From positions 62,001-126,000 of the forward strand of contig CAMAQR010000002.1 of the NCBI GenBank assembly GCA_945860375.1: DNA of 64,000 bases. Reading direction: 5' to 3'. The position numbers and the translations under genes are program-made. This DNA comes from Pseudorhodobacter antarcticus (GTDB taxonomy: Bacteria > Pseudomonadota > Alphaproteobacteria > Rhodobacterales > Rhodobacteraceae). Positions 7,846-16,390 of this stretch are shown here, piece by piece; the first letter of the stretch is position 1, and each line of letters starts with the position of its first letter. The notes below the pieces were generated by a model, which searched no databases, had not been told where the DNA came from, and was given only the letters and a program-made list of their open reading frames with translations.

Positions 7846-8628
7846 ATGAGCATCCGCGTCACCGTTTGGGGCGAGAACGTCCACGAGCAGAAAAACAAAG
7901 TGGTTTCAGGAATTTACCCGCTGACCATGCATGGCACAATCGCCAAGGCGCTGAACGCGGCGGGGCATGATGCCACCACCGTCACCTTGCAGGACGCCGA
8001 ACACGGGTTGACGGCTGAAAAGCTGGCGGCGACGGATGTCCTGGTCTGGTGGGGCCACGCGGCGCATGGCGATGTCGATGACGCCATCGTCGAGCGGGTT
8101 TGCGATGCGGTCTGGGGCGGCATGGGGATGATCTTCCTGCACTCTGCGCATTTCGCCAAGCCGTTCAAACGGCTGATGGGCGCGCCTTGCAACCTCTCCT
8201 GGCGGGAGGCGGGTGAGAGGGAGCGTCTGTGGGTCACGTCACGTCAGCACCCGATTGCCGCCGGTCTGCCGGACCATTTCGAGTTGGAATATGAAGAGAT
8301 GTATGGCGAGCCCTTTGGTGTGCCAGAGCCGCTGGAAACCGTTTTCATCAGCTGGTTTGCCGGTGGTGAAGTGTTCCGTTCGGGCCTGACCTACAAGCGC
8401 GGCGCGGGGAACATCTTCTACTTCCGCCCCGGCCATGAAACCTATCCGACCTATCACGACGCCAATGTGCAGCGGGTGATTTCCAATGCTGTGGCTTGGG
8501 CCCATAACCCGAACGCGCGCATCCAGAACCCGAACGACGCGCCGAATACGCCTGTCGACCAGGCGCTGGAGCCGATAGAGGAACGTGGCCCGCGCTTGCA
8601 CCATGACGGTGAAGAAGGGTATCGGTGA
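7846..8628 (+). CDS. thuA: ThuA family trehalose-utilization protein
   Basis: A 260-residue cytoplasmic protein of the ThuA family, which has a glutamine-amidotransferase-like fold and works with ThuB in oxidative trehalose use (formation of 3-keto derivatives is reported for Sinorhizobium and Agrobacterium). Recognisable blocks are VTVWGENVHE at the N-terminus, VLVWWGHAAHGDV, and YFRPGHETYPTYHD near the C-terminus. A ribosome-binding site (AGGAG) precedes the ATG at 7846. Its stop overlaps the start of thuB (ATGA). The chemistry is known only for relatives, so substrate remains inferred. Confidence 0.9.
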   Translation: MSIRVTVWGENVHEQKNKVVSGIYPLTMHGTIAKALNAAGHDATTVTLQDAEHGLTAEKLAATDVLVWWGHAAHGDVDDAIVERVCDAVWGGMGMIFLHSAHFAKPFKRLMGAPCNLSWREAGERERLWVTSRQHPIAAGLPDHFELEYEEMYGEPFGVPEPLETVFISWFAGGEVFRSGLTYKRGAGNIFYFRPGHETYPTYHDANVQRVISNAVAWAHNPNARIQNPNDAPNTPVDQALEPIEERGPRLHHDGEEGYR

Positions 8629-9686
8629 TGTTGAAACCCGTTCGCGTATTGATCCTTGGCACGGGTGGCATGGCCAATAACCATGCCGACAGCTTCAAGG
8701 CGATTGACGGCGTGAAATTGGTGGGTGGGATTGACACCCGCCCCGACCAGTTGCGCAGCTTTCAGGATCGACATGGCATTCCGCGCGGCTTTGCCTCGAT
8801 TGATGAGGCCATCGCTTGGGGTGAGTTTGATGCCGTGACCAACGTCACGCCCGATGCAGCACATTTTCCCACCACAATGCCTTTCCTTGCGGCTGGCAAG
8901 CATGTGCTGTGCGAAAAGCCTTTGGCCACCAATGAGGCGGACGCCGACGCAATGGCCGCCGCTGCCCAAAAGGCGGCTGTGGTCAATATGGTCAACCTGT
9001 CCTATCGCAACGTCGCTGCGCTGCAAAAAGCGGCGACCATGGTGCGCGAAGGGGCCATCGGCACCGTCCGGCATTTTGAGGCGTCCTATCTGCAAAGCTG
9101 GCTGACCCAACCCGCTTGGGGGCATTGGGACAAGGAAAGTCAGTGGCTGTGGCGGTTGTCTTCCAAGCACGGGTCCAAAGGCGTGCTGGGCGATGTGGGC
9201 ATCCATATCCTTGATTTTGCGACCTTCATCGCGGGGCAATCTGCAACCGAGGTGTCGTGCCGTCTGGCCACTTTCCACAAGGCCCCGGGCGATCAGATTG
9301 GCGAATATCCTTTGGACGCCAATGACAGCGCCACGATGCAGGTGGTGCTGGAAAACGGGGCGCTGGGCACGGTTGCGGCGACGCGCTTTGCCAGCGGTCA
9401 TCTCAACGACCTGCGTTTGCGAATTTACGGCGACAAGGGCGGGCTGGAGGTGTGTTGGGAAAAGAACGTCAGCACCCTGCGCGCCTGTCTGGAACCGAAC
9501 CTGCAATCGGGCGAATGGCACGACGTTGACGCGCCGGTGCTGGCCACGATCTACGAACGTTTCATCGCCGCCATCCGTGGTGAGGGTGTGGCAGAACCAG
9601 ATTTTGCGCGTGGGGCCGCCTTGCAACGCCTGCTGGACCGGGCCGAGCAATCGGCGGGTCAGGGCGGACTAAGCCTGAGGGTCTGA
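8625..9686 (+). CDS. thuB: Gfo/Idh/MocA family oxidoreductase, ThuB-like
   Basis: A 353-residue NAD(P)-dependent sugar oxidoreductase. The N-terminal Rossmann domain begins RVLILGTGGMANNHADSF, and the Gfo/Idh/MocA hallmark EKP is in HVLCEKPLA, about residue 98. A C-terminal alpha/beta domain carries the substrate-side GDVGIHILDF block, whose histidine matches the family catalytic position. It is translationally coupled to thuA and ends the operon; a strong terminator follows at once. Together with ThuA it probably oxidises the imported disaccharide at C3. Confidence 0.9.
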   Translation: MMLKPVRVLILGTGGMANNHADSFKAIDGVKLVGGIDTRPDQLRSFQDRHGIPRGFASIDEAIAWGEFDAVTNVTPDAAHFPTTMPFLAAGKHVLCEKPLATNEADADAMAAAAQKAAVVNMVNLSYRNVAALQKAATMVREGAIGTVRHFEASYLQSWLTQPAWGHWDKESQWLWRLSSKHGSKGVLGDVGIHILDFATFIAGQSATEVSCRLATFHKAPGDQIGEYPLDANDSATMQVVLENGALGTVAATRFASGHLNDLRLRIYGDKGGLEVCWEKNVSTLRACLEPNLQSGEWHDVDAPVLATIYERFIAAIRGEGVAEPDFARGAALQRLLDRAEQSAGQGGLSLRV

Positions 9687-9692
9687 CGCCAT

Positions 9693-9716
9693 CCGGGGCG
9701 GCGCAGGTCGCCCCGG
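9693..9716 (+). terminator. rho-independent terminator of the thu operon
   Basis: CCGGGGCG (9693-9700) and CGCCCCGG (9709-9716) form a perfect 8-bp GC stem with an 8-base loop, immediately followed by GTTTT. It lies six bases after the thuB stop codon. Confidence 0.85.
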
Positions 9717-9741
9717 GTTTTCACGCGGAATCTTCCCTTTA

Positions 9742-9755
9742 TTGACCCGGATCAA
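9742..9755. promoter_or_regulatory. FNR/FnrL-like box
   Basis: TTGACCCGGATCAA matches the FNR/FnrL consensus TTGAT-N4-ATCAA with one mismatch in the left half. Its centre is about 62 bases upstream of the ATG of the small membrane protein at 9811 and about 305 upstream of cytochrome b561. Position and orientation suggest oxygen-responsive control of these genes, by inference. Confidence 0.5.
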
Positions 9756-9810
9756 AGTGGCGCTGGCCAAAGCGTGACATGCAGGCGCAAACAAAGGCTG
9801 GAGGCCGAAG

Positions 9811-9984
9811 ATGCGCTTGATGCTGGTCCTGTTCTCGATCATTTCCACAACTCTGATGGGGGTCGGAGTCATCGTTGCGCTGGCGACAGGCAATGACACC
9901 TTGATCCCGATTCTGACAGGTGCGGCCGTGGGTTTGGCGGTGTCTTTGCCCGTGTCTTGGTATGTTGCAAAGCGGCTGGAATAG
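9811..9984 (+). CDS. small membrane protein (57 residues)
   Basis: A short gene with GAGG nine bases before its ATG. The 57-residue product has two hydrophobic segments (LMLVLFSIISTTLMGVGVIV and ILTGAAVGLAVSLPVSWYV) and ends with a basic AKRLE tail, so it should be a hairpin inner-membrane protein. Small proteins of this kind recur in Rhodobacteraceae and are sometimes mislabelled CTP synthetase; no function is established to my knowledge. An FNR-like box lies 56 bases upstream. It precedes cytochrome b561 on the same strand. Confidence 0.7.
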   Translation: MRLMLVLFSIISTTLMGVGVIVALATGNDTLIPILTGAAVGLAVSLPVSWYVAKRLE

Positions 9985-10053
9985 CGGCATTGAATACTGA
10001 AAGCCCGCCTGTTGGTGGCGGGGGAATATCGGCAATCTGCGAAGGAACACAGC

Positions 10054-10545
10054 ATGCCCGCGCTTAAAGGGTACTCGTTTACACAGATCCGCCTGCATTG
10101 GGTCATCGCCGCTCTAATCGTGTTTCAGTTGATCTTTGGCGAGGATATGGGTGGCGCTTGGGACGCCTTTGAAGATGGGGCTGTGCCGGTGATGACCAAT
10201 TGGGTCTGGGCGCATATCCTTGTGGGTATTTCCGTGCTGGTGCTGGTGGTGTGGCGCGTCATGCTGCGTGTGTCGCGCGGCGTGCCGGATGCGCCGCACA
10301 GCGACAGCGTACTGATAACCAAGGCGGCGGAATGGGGGCATCTCGCGCTGTATGCGGTGATGTTTCTGGTGCCGGTCACCGGGTTGGTGGGCTGGTATGG
10401 CGGCGTCGAACAGGTGGTCGAATTGCATGGCTGGGCCAAGCCAGTCGTGATCATCTTGGTGGCTGGGCATACCGCAGCCGCTCTGTACCATCAGTTCTGG
10501 CTGAAAGACGGGCTTCTGCTGCGGATGAAGCGGCCGCTGGACTGA
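10054..10545 (+). CDS. cytochrome b561 family membrane protein
   Basis: A 163-residue inner-membrane cytochrome b561/b-type domain protein, expected to bind heme between four membrane helices and shuttle electrons. Candidate heme histidines sit in IRLHWVIAAL (helix 1), VWAHILVGI (helix 2), EWGHLALY (helix 3), and GHTAAALYHQFW (helix 4). I chose the ATG at 10054 (MPALKGYSFTQIRLHW), the normal N-terminus of the family, over an upstream frame extension. It converges on the hydrolase at 10548, with stops two bases apart and no terminator between. The electron donor cannot be told. Confidence 0.85.
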   Translation: MPALKGYSFTQIRLHWVIAALIVFQLIFGEDMGGAWDAFEDGAVPVMTNWVWAHILVGISVLVLVVWRVMLRVSRGVPDAPHSDSVLITKAAEWGHLALYAVMFLVPVTGLVGWYGGVEQVVELHGWAKPVVIILVAGHTAAALYHQFWLKDGLLLRMKRPLD

Positions 10546-10547
10546 CG

Positions 10548-11342
10548 TCAGGCGTTCAGGAACACCCTTACGGTTTCCTCAAATTCACGCGGGCGGTCGG
10601 CGTGCAGCCAATGGCCTGCGCCCGGCAGCTTGGCAAGGCGCGCCTTGGGGAACAACGCGCGGATCGCCTCGCGGTACTCGGCTTTGACGTAATGCGAGTC
10701 TGATCCGGTCAAGAACAGGGCGGCGTTGTCGAAATGCCCTTGAGTCCCCGGCCAACCGACGATTTTCGGCATTTCCGCCTCCAGCACATCCAGATTCAAC
10801 CGCCAAACGGGCGGACTCGCCTTCAGGTCCAGCGATTGCAGGAAAAACGCGCGCAGGGCGGGGTCGGCTATCGTTGATGACAGGCGGCGGTCCGCCTCGC
10901 CGCGAGTCGGGTTGCCGGACAGATCCAGACCGCGCATGGCGTGGATGTGGCCGCTTTGGTCGTGGCTGTAAGGCACCGGTGCAATGTCGGCCACCACAAG
11001 GCGGCGGATCAGATCGCCGTGGGTCAGGGCCAGTTGCATCGCCGCTTTGCCGCCCATCGAATGGCCCAGCAGATCGACCTTGCCGCCACGGTCGCGGATC
11101 ACCTCGGCCAGATCGCCCGCCATATCGGCGTAGCTTTGGCTTTGCGCGCGCGGGCTGTGGCCGTGGTTGCGCATATCCACCGTGATCACATCGCGGACAT
11201 CGGCCAGATGGCGGGCAATCACGCCCCAATTGCGCCCCGATCCAAACAGGCCGTGCACGATCAGCAGCGGCAAAGCCGGATTGGCCGCGCCATCGGCGGC
11301 GATTTCGGGGGCGGCGGCGGGATAATGGGTTGTTGCAAGCAT
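10548..11342 (-). CDS. alpha/beta hydrolase, YbfF-like esterase
   Basis: A 264-residue cytoplasmic alpha/beta hydrolase. Visible elements are the oxyanion segment HGLFGSGRNWG, the nucleophile elbow GHSMGG (serine) and the C-terminal catalytic histidine in GAGHWLHAD. The pattern NHGHSP after the second strand resembles E. coli YbfF, an acyl-CoA/ester hydrolase of loose specificity. I used the ATG at 11342 (MLATTHYPA); a longer frame from 11426 overlaps the promoter of the divergent gene and adds non-conserved residues. The natural substrate is unknown. Confidence 0.85.
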   Translation of the reverse strand: MLATTHYPAAAPEIAADGAANPALPLLIVHGLFGSGRNWGVIARHLADVRDVITVDMRNHGHSPRAQSQSYADMAGDLAEVIRDRGGKVDLLGHSMGGKAAMQLALTHGDLIRRLVVADIAPVPYSHDQSGHIHAMRGLDLSGNPTRGEADRRLSSTIADPALRAFFLQSLDLKASPPVWRLNLDVLEAEMPKIVGWPGTQGHFDNAALFLTGSDSHYVKAEYREAIRALFPKARLAKLPGAGHWLHADRPREFEETVRVFLNA

Positions 11343-11437
11343 GGCATTGATCTTAGGGCCTTTGCTGCGCTGGGGCCAGAGCAGTTGAAGCGGCGACAGT
11401 GGCGCGTTACCATCTGCGCAAACCAAAGGGGAAGCAG

Positions 11438-11809
11438 ATGAGCGCAGTCACAATCCAGCAGATGGCCGACCGGGTGGCCGGCCTGATGGAAGAGCGTCTG
11501 CGGGTGCGCGGCACCGGGCTTGCCGAAAAGCTGCGCAAAAGTGGTCGCCTGCTGCCGCGGCGGGTGCGTGTGCAGGCAGAGTTTCTTGCGCAATCGGCGG
11601 CACTGGCGCAGAATCCCAAGCTGATGATGCAGATGGATCAGGCGGCGGTGGCACAGGCATATGATGTCTGCGTCAAGCATTTGGGCGGGGTCAACGCGTG
11701 GGAACGGCGCAAGGGCGCGATTCTTGGCGTGGCGGCATCCATAGCCGCTGCGTTGTTGATGATCGGCGGGCTGGTTCTGGTGGTGTTGCGCTGGCGCGGC
11801 TTCATTTAG
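11438..11809 (+). CDS. hypothetical protein with C-terminal membrane anchor
   Basis: A 123-residue protein I do not recognise by name. The first 90 residues are helical, charged and soluble-looking (VAGLMEERLRVRGTGLAEKL). A single hydrophobic segment near the C-terminus (ILGVAASIAAALLMIGGLVL) ends with RWRGF, the pattern of a tail-anchored inner-membrane protein. The start at 11438 follows GGGGAAGC. It is divergent from the hydrolase and its 3' end overlaps the converging DUF817 gene by eight bases. Confidence 0.7.
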   Translation: MSAVTIQQMADRVAGLMEERLRVRGTGLAEKLRKSGRLLPRRVRVQAEFLAQSAALAQNPKLMMQMDQAAVAQAYDVCVKHLGGVNAWERRKGAILGVAASIAAALLMIGGLVLVVLRWRGFI

Positions 11810-12641
11810 GTCTGTGTGACAGCGCCTGTCGGCTGACCAGCGTGACCGTCACGAAAGCCACGTAAAGCAGCAGATACCACGATCCCAGTTTACCAAGGCT
11901 GACCCAATGATCCGGGCGCTGGCCGGAATAAAGCCAAGTGCCGGTGGCGGTGCCGATGTTCTCGGCCACCCACAGCGCAAGACTGGACAGAAACGCGGCA
12001 ACTGGCATCGGGAGCCACCAATCGCGGTTGGAAATGCGGAACCAGACCCTTGTGCGGGCGAAAAGCAGCAGGGTGGCTGCAAACAGGGCCAGCCGGATGT
12101 CGGGCAGGAAGTGGTGGGCGAAGAAGTTCGCATAGATCGCGGTGGCCAGCAGAAACGTCAGGGCCAGCGGCGGATAGGGGGCAAAGCGCATCTCGAAAAT
12201 GCGGATGACGCGGGCGATATAGCTGCCGACGGATGCATACATGAACCCGGAAAACAGTGGCACGCCCAGCAGTTTGAAGAGGCCTGGCTCGGGATAGCCC
12301 CAAGACCCTGCATGCACCTTGAACCATTCCATCGCGGTTCCGGTGAGGTGGAACAGCAGGATCACGCGGGCCTCTTCCCAGGTTTCCAGCTTGAACCACA
12401 AAAATGTGGCCTGCGCGGCGATGGCGAAAAGGAATAGCGCGTCATAGCGATGGATCGGCCAATCGGGCTGCCACAGGGCCTTGGAGATCAGGATGGCCGC
12501 CAACAGCAGCCCGCCAAACAGACAGGCCCAGCCCTGTTTCAGCACGAACATCACAAATTCGGCCAAAGCGTAGGGCAAACGGGCGCGCGCCCAATCGCCA
12601 AGCGCGCGTTCAAGGCGGGGGGTGCTGGGCAGATGGGTCAT
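11802..12641 (-). CDS. DUF817 family integral membrane protein
   Basis: A 279-residue multi-span membrane protein of the DUF817 family (function unknown). About eight hydrophobic spans are seen, with the conserved acidic/aromatic block HLTGTAMEWFKVHAGSWGYP in the middle and GTATGTWLYSGQ near the end. I chose the ATG at 12641 (MTHLPSTPRL). The in-frame ATG at 12659 sits in the loop of the glyA terminator, so it is unlikely to be used. The leader is therefore extremely short or absent and no Shine-Dalgarno sequence is visible. Confidence 0.82.
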   Translation of the reverse strand: MTHLPSTPRLERALGDWARARLPYALAEFVMFVLKQGWACLFGGLLLAAILISKALWQPDWPIHRYDALFLFAIAAQATFLWFKLETWEEARVILLFHLTGTAMEWFKVHAGSWGYPEPGLFKLLGVPLFSGFMYASVGSYIARVIRIFEMRFAPYPPLALTFLLATAIYANFFAHHFLPDIRLALFAATLLLFARTRVWFRISNRDWWLPMPVAAFLSSLALWVAENIGTATGTWLYSGQRPDHWVSLGKLGSWYLLLYVAFVTVTLVSRQALSHRPK

Positions 12642-12642
12642 G

Positions 12643-12672
12643 AAAAAGGGGCGTAGCATGGTGCTACGCCCC
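12643..12672 (-). terminator. rho-independent terminator of glyA
   Basis: On the minus strand GGGGCGTAGCA (12672-12662) and TGCTACGCCCC (12658-12648) form a perfect 11-bp stem with a three-base loop, followed by TTTTT (12647-12643). It lies 23 bases after the glyA stop and ends one base before the DUF817 ATG at 12641. Confidence 0.9.
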
Positions 12673-12695
12673 TTGTCATTGGCTTTTGAAGGCGA

Positions 12696-13991
<1,296 letters not shown>

Positions 13992-14199
13992 TGGCGTCTC
14001 CTGTGGGGGCGTGCTGCTGGGCTTTGCGGGTATTTAGGGCAAGGTAATGCGTGGGGGAAGGTCTTAAAACGACAGGTATTTGCGCCGCGACGAAATGGCC
14101 GCGCTTATTGGAAACCTTGGGGCAGATTGAAAACGCGGGTAAGGGCTTGAGTTTGCCCAAAACGCCCGCCAAGACTGTGGCAACCATGGGGGAAACCAA

Positions 14200-14964
14200 G
14201 TGCCGTTTCATCGGATCGCGTTCAAGGCAAGCCCGACCCCTGCGGCGCAAGAGGCATTCGCGACACTGATCGCGCTGCATGGTCAATACGCCGATGCAGT
14301 GGCCGACGTGGTGGTGGCTTTGGGTGGGGACGGCTTTATGCTTCAGAGCCTGCACGAAACTCAGGCGCTGGAACTGCCGGTTTACGGGATGAACTGCGGG
14401 ACGGTCGGTTTTTTGATGAACACATTCTCGGTTGATGATTTGCCCGCACGGTTGGCTGCGGCCGAAGAGGCGGTGATCAACCCGCTGATGATGCGGGCGG
14501 TGTCGGCAGATGGAACCGTCACTGAAAGTTTGGCGATCAACGAGGTATCGCTGCTGCGCGCGGGTCCGCAAGCGGCCAAGCTGCGTATCTCGGTCGATGG
14601 CAAGGTGCGGCTGCCAGAACTGGTTTGCGATGGCGTGTTGCTGGCCACACCCGCCGGGTCCACCGCCTATAACTATTCGGCGCATGGGCCGATTTTGCCA
14701 ATCGGGTCGGATGTGCTGGCGCTGACGCCGATGGCGGCGTTCCGGCCAAGGCGCTGGCGGGGGGCGTTGTTGCCGAAATCGGTGGTGGTGCGGTTTGACG
14801 TGCTGGAGCCGGAAAAACGCCCGGTGCGCGCCGATGCTGACAGCCGCCCGGTTTTGGATGTGGTGTCGGTGGAAATCCGGTCAGAACCCGCGATCCGGCA
14901 TCGCATCCTGTTCGACCCTGGCCATGGGCTGGAGGAGCGCTTGATCGTCGAGCAATTCGCCTAG
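14200..14964 (+). CDS. nadK: NAD kinase
   Basis: Phosphorylates NAD to NADP in the cytoplasm. The 254-residue protein has the GGDG motif with its catalytic aspartate (ALGGDGFML), the NE/D-type motif LAINEVSLLRA, and the glycine-rich LLATPAGSTAYNYSAHGPIL block. The start is a GTG at 14200, preceded by GGGGGAAA; the short form lacking a long N-terminal extension is normal for alphaproteobacteria. It is divergent from glyA across a 208-base spacer and converges on the sigma-54 regulator. Confidence 0.95.
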   Translation: MPFHRIAFKASPTPAAQEAFATLIALHGQYADAVADVVVALGGDGFMLQSLHETQALELPVYGMNCGTVGFLMNTFSVDDLPARLAAAEEAVINPLMMRAVSADGTVTESLAINEVSLLRAGPQAAKLRISVDGKVRLPELVCDGVLLATPAGSTAYNYSAHGPILPIGSDVLALTPMAAFRPRRWRGALLPKSVVVRFDVLEPEKRPVRADADSRPVLDVVSVEIRSEPAIRHRILFDPGHGLEERLIVEQFA

Positions 14965-14986
14965 TGCAAATTGAACGCAATCGACC

Positions 14987-16390
14987 TTAGCCCTTCGCCC
15001 AGCCCTCAATCTTGCGATAAAGCGTCGAGGGCGACAGTTCCAACACCCGCGCGGCCTTGGGGACCGATCCTCGGTGGCGGGCCAGCGTTGCCTCTATCAC
15101 CAGCCGCTCCACCTCGGCAAGCGGCCGGCCCAGCAGGCTTTCCAGATCACCCGCCACGTCGCTTGGCCGGGCCAAAACCGGCACATCCATAGGCCCTTCG
15201 TTTGCGTGCAGATACAGGCTTTCGGGCAACATGTCGGGCGTGACCACCCCACCTTCGTGCAACACCACGATGTTGCGAATGACGTTCAAAACCTGCCGCA
15301 CGTTGCCCGGCCACGGCAAGCGACGGAACAACGCCTGCACATCGGCATCCAACCCGTCGAACTGTTTCGCCTCTTCCTGAGCAAACCGCGACAGCGCGGC
15401 TTCGGCGATCTCGACGACATCATCGCCACGCTCGCGCAGCGGCGGCATGTGAATGGGAACCACAAACAGCCGGTAGAACAGATCCTCGCGGAACTGCCCG
15501 CGCCGAACCGCATCCATCGGGTCGCGGTTGGTTGCGCAGACGATGCGGACGTTGACCTTGCGCGGGCGGGTGGCTCCCACCGGAACGACAGTGGAGGTTT
15601 GCAAGAACCGCAGCAATTTTGTCTGCAGCGCCGGGGCCATTTCGCAGATTTCGTCCAGAAACAGCGTGCCGCCATCCGCGGCCGTGGCCGCCCCCGGTTT
15701 GTCGGAAATGGCGCCGGTGAAGCTGCCCTTCATATGGCCAAAGACCTCGGACTCCAGCAAATCCTGCGGAATTGCCCCACAGTTCAGCGCGATGAACGGA
15801 CCTGTCGCTCGCGGGGAATTGCCATGCACCGCCAGAGCGCACAGTTCTTTGCCTGTGCCGCTTTCGCCGGTGATGAACACCGTGGCCATCGACCGCGCCA
15901 CGGAGGCGATCTTGGCGTGGATGCGGCGCATCGGTTCGGAATTGCCAATGAAAGCAGTGGTGTTCGGGCTGGCTGCGGGTGGGCGGGGCGGCCCGCGTTT
16001 CAACGCCGCGATGCCGCCGCCCGCATTGGCGACCGCATTCAGAAAACGGGTCTCATCGAACGGCTTGACCAGAAATTCATGCGCGCCCGCCCGCATCGCC
16101 TCGACCGCCTTGTTGACCGAACCGTGGGCGGTCATCACGATCACCGGCAGATCGGGGCGCAGGCGCAAAAACTCCTGCATCAGGTCCAGCCCGTCGCGGT
16201 CGGGCAGCACAAGGTCCAGCACCACCAACCGGGGCTGGTGGTCTTCGAACGCGGTCATGCCTTCGGCGGCCGAAATTGCTGTGATCACCTGATGCCCGGC
16301 AGTGGCCAGAACAGACCGGTAAAGCAACAGCAGTGACGGCGTGTCTTCGATCAGCAAGACCGGTGCGCGGGCGTTGGGCGGGAGGCTCAT
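14987..16390 (-). CDS. sigma-54-dependent response regulator (REC-AAA-HTH)
   Basis: A 467-residue NtrC/LuxO-class transcription activator. Residues 1-125 are a receiver domain with the phospho-acceptor aspartate near residue 59 (VVLDLVLPDRDG) and lysine in FLVKPFDE. The AAA+ domain (about 150-390) has Walker A GESGTGKE, Walker B GGTLFLDEI and the sigma-54 contact loop as GSFTGA instead of the usual GAFTGA. The C-terminus is a Fis-type helix-turn-helix (GSVPKAARVLELSPSTLYRK). Its ATG overlaps the stop of the upstream hybrid kinase (ATGA), so it is the probable phosphorelay target. Regulated promoters are unknown. Confidence 0.93.
   Translation of the reverse strand: MSLPPNARAPVLLIEDTPSLLLLYRSVLATAGHQVITAISAAEGMTAFEDHQPRLVVLDLVLPDRDGLDLMQEFLRLRPDLPVIVMTAHGSVNKAVEAMRAGAHEFLVKPFDETRFLNAVANAGGGIAALKRGPPRPPAASPNTTAFIGNSEPMRRIHAKIASVARSMATVFITGESGTGKELCALAVHGNSPRATGPFIALNCGAIPQDLLESEVFGHMKGSFTGAISDKPGAATAADGGTLFLDEICEMAPALQTKLLRFLQTSTVVPVGATRPRKVNVRIVCATNRDPMDAVRRGQFREDLFYRLFVVPIHMPPLRERGDDVVEIAEAALSRFAQEEAKQFDGLDADVQALFRRLPWPGNVRQVLNVIRNIVVLHEGGVVTPDMLPESLYLHANEGPMDVPVLARPSDVAGDLESLLGRPLAEVERLVIEATLARHRGSVPKAARVLELSPSTLYRKIEGWAKG

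Noticed and set aside
15074..16336. A 420-codon plus-strand frame across the sigma-54 regulator
   Set aside because: The minus-strand gene has all NtrC-class motifs; the plus frame is an antisense shadow.
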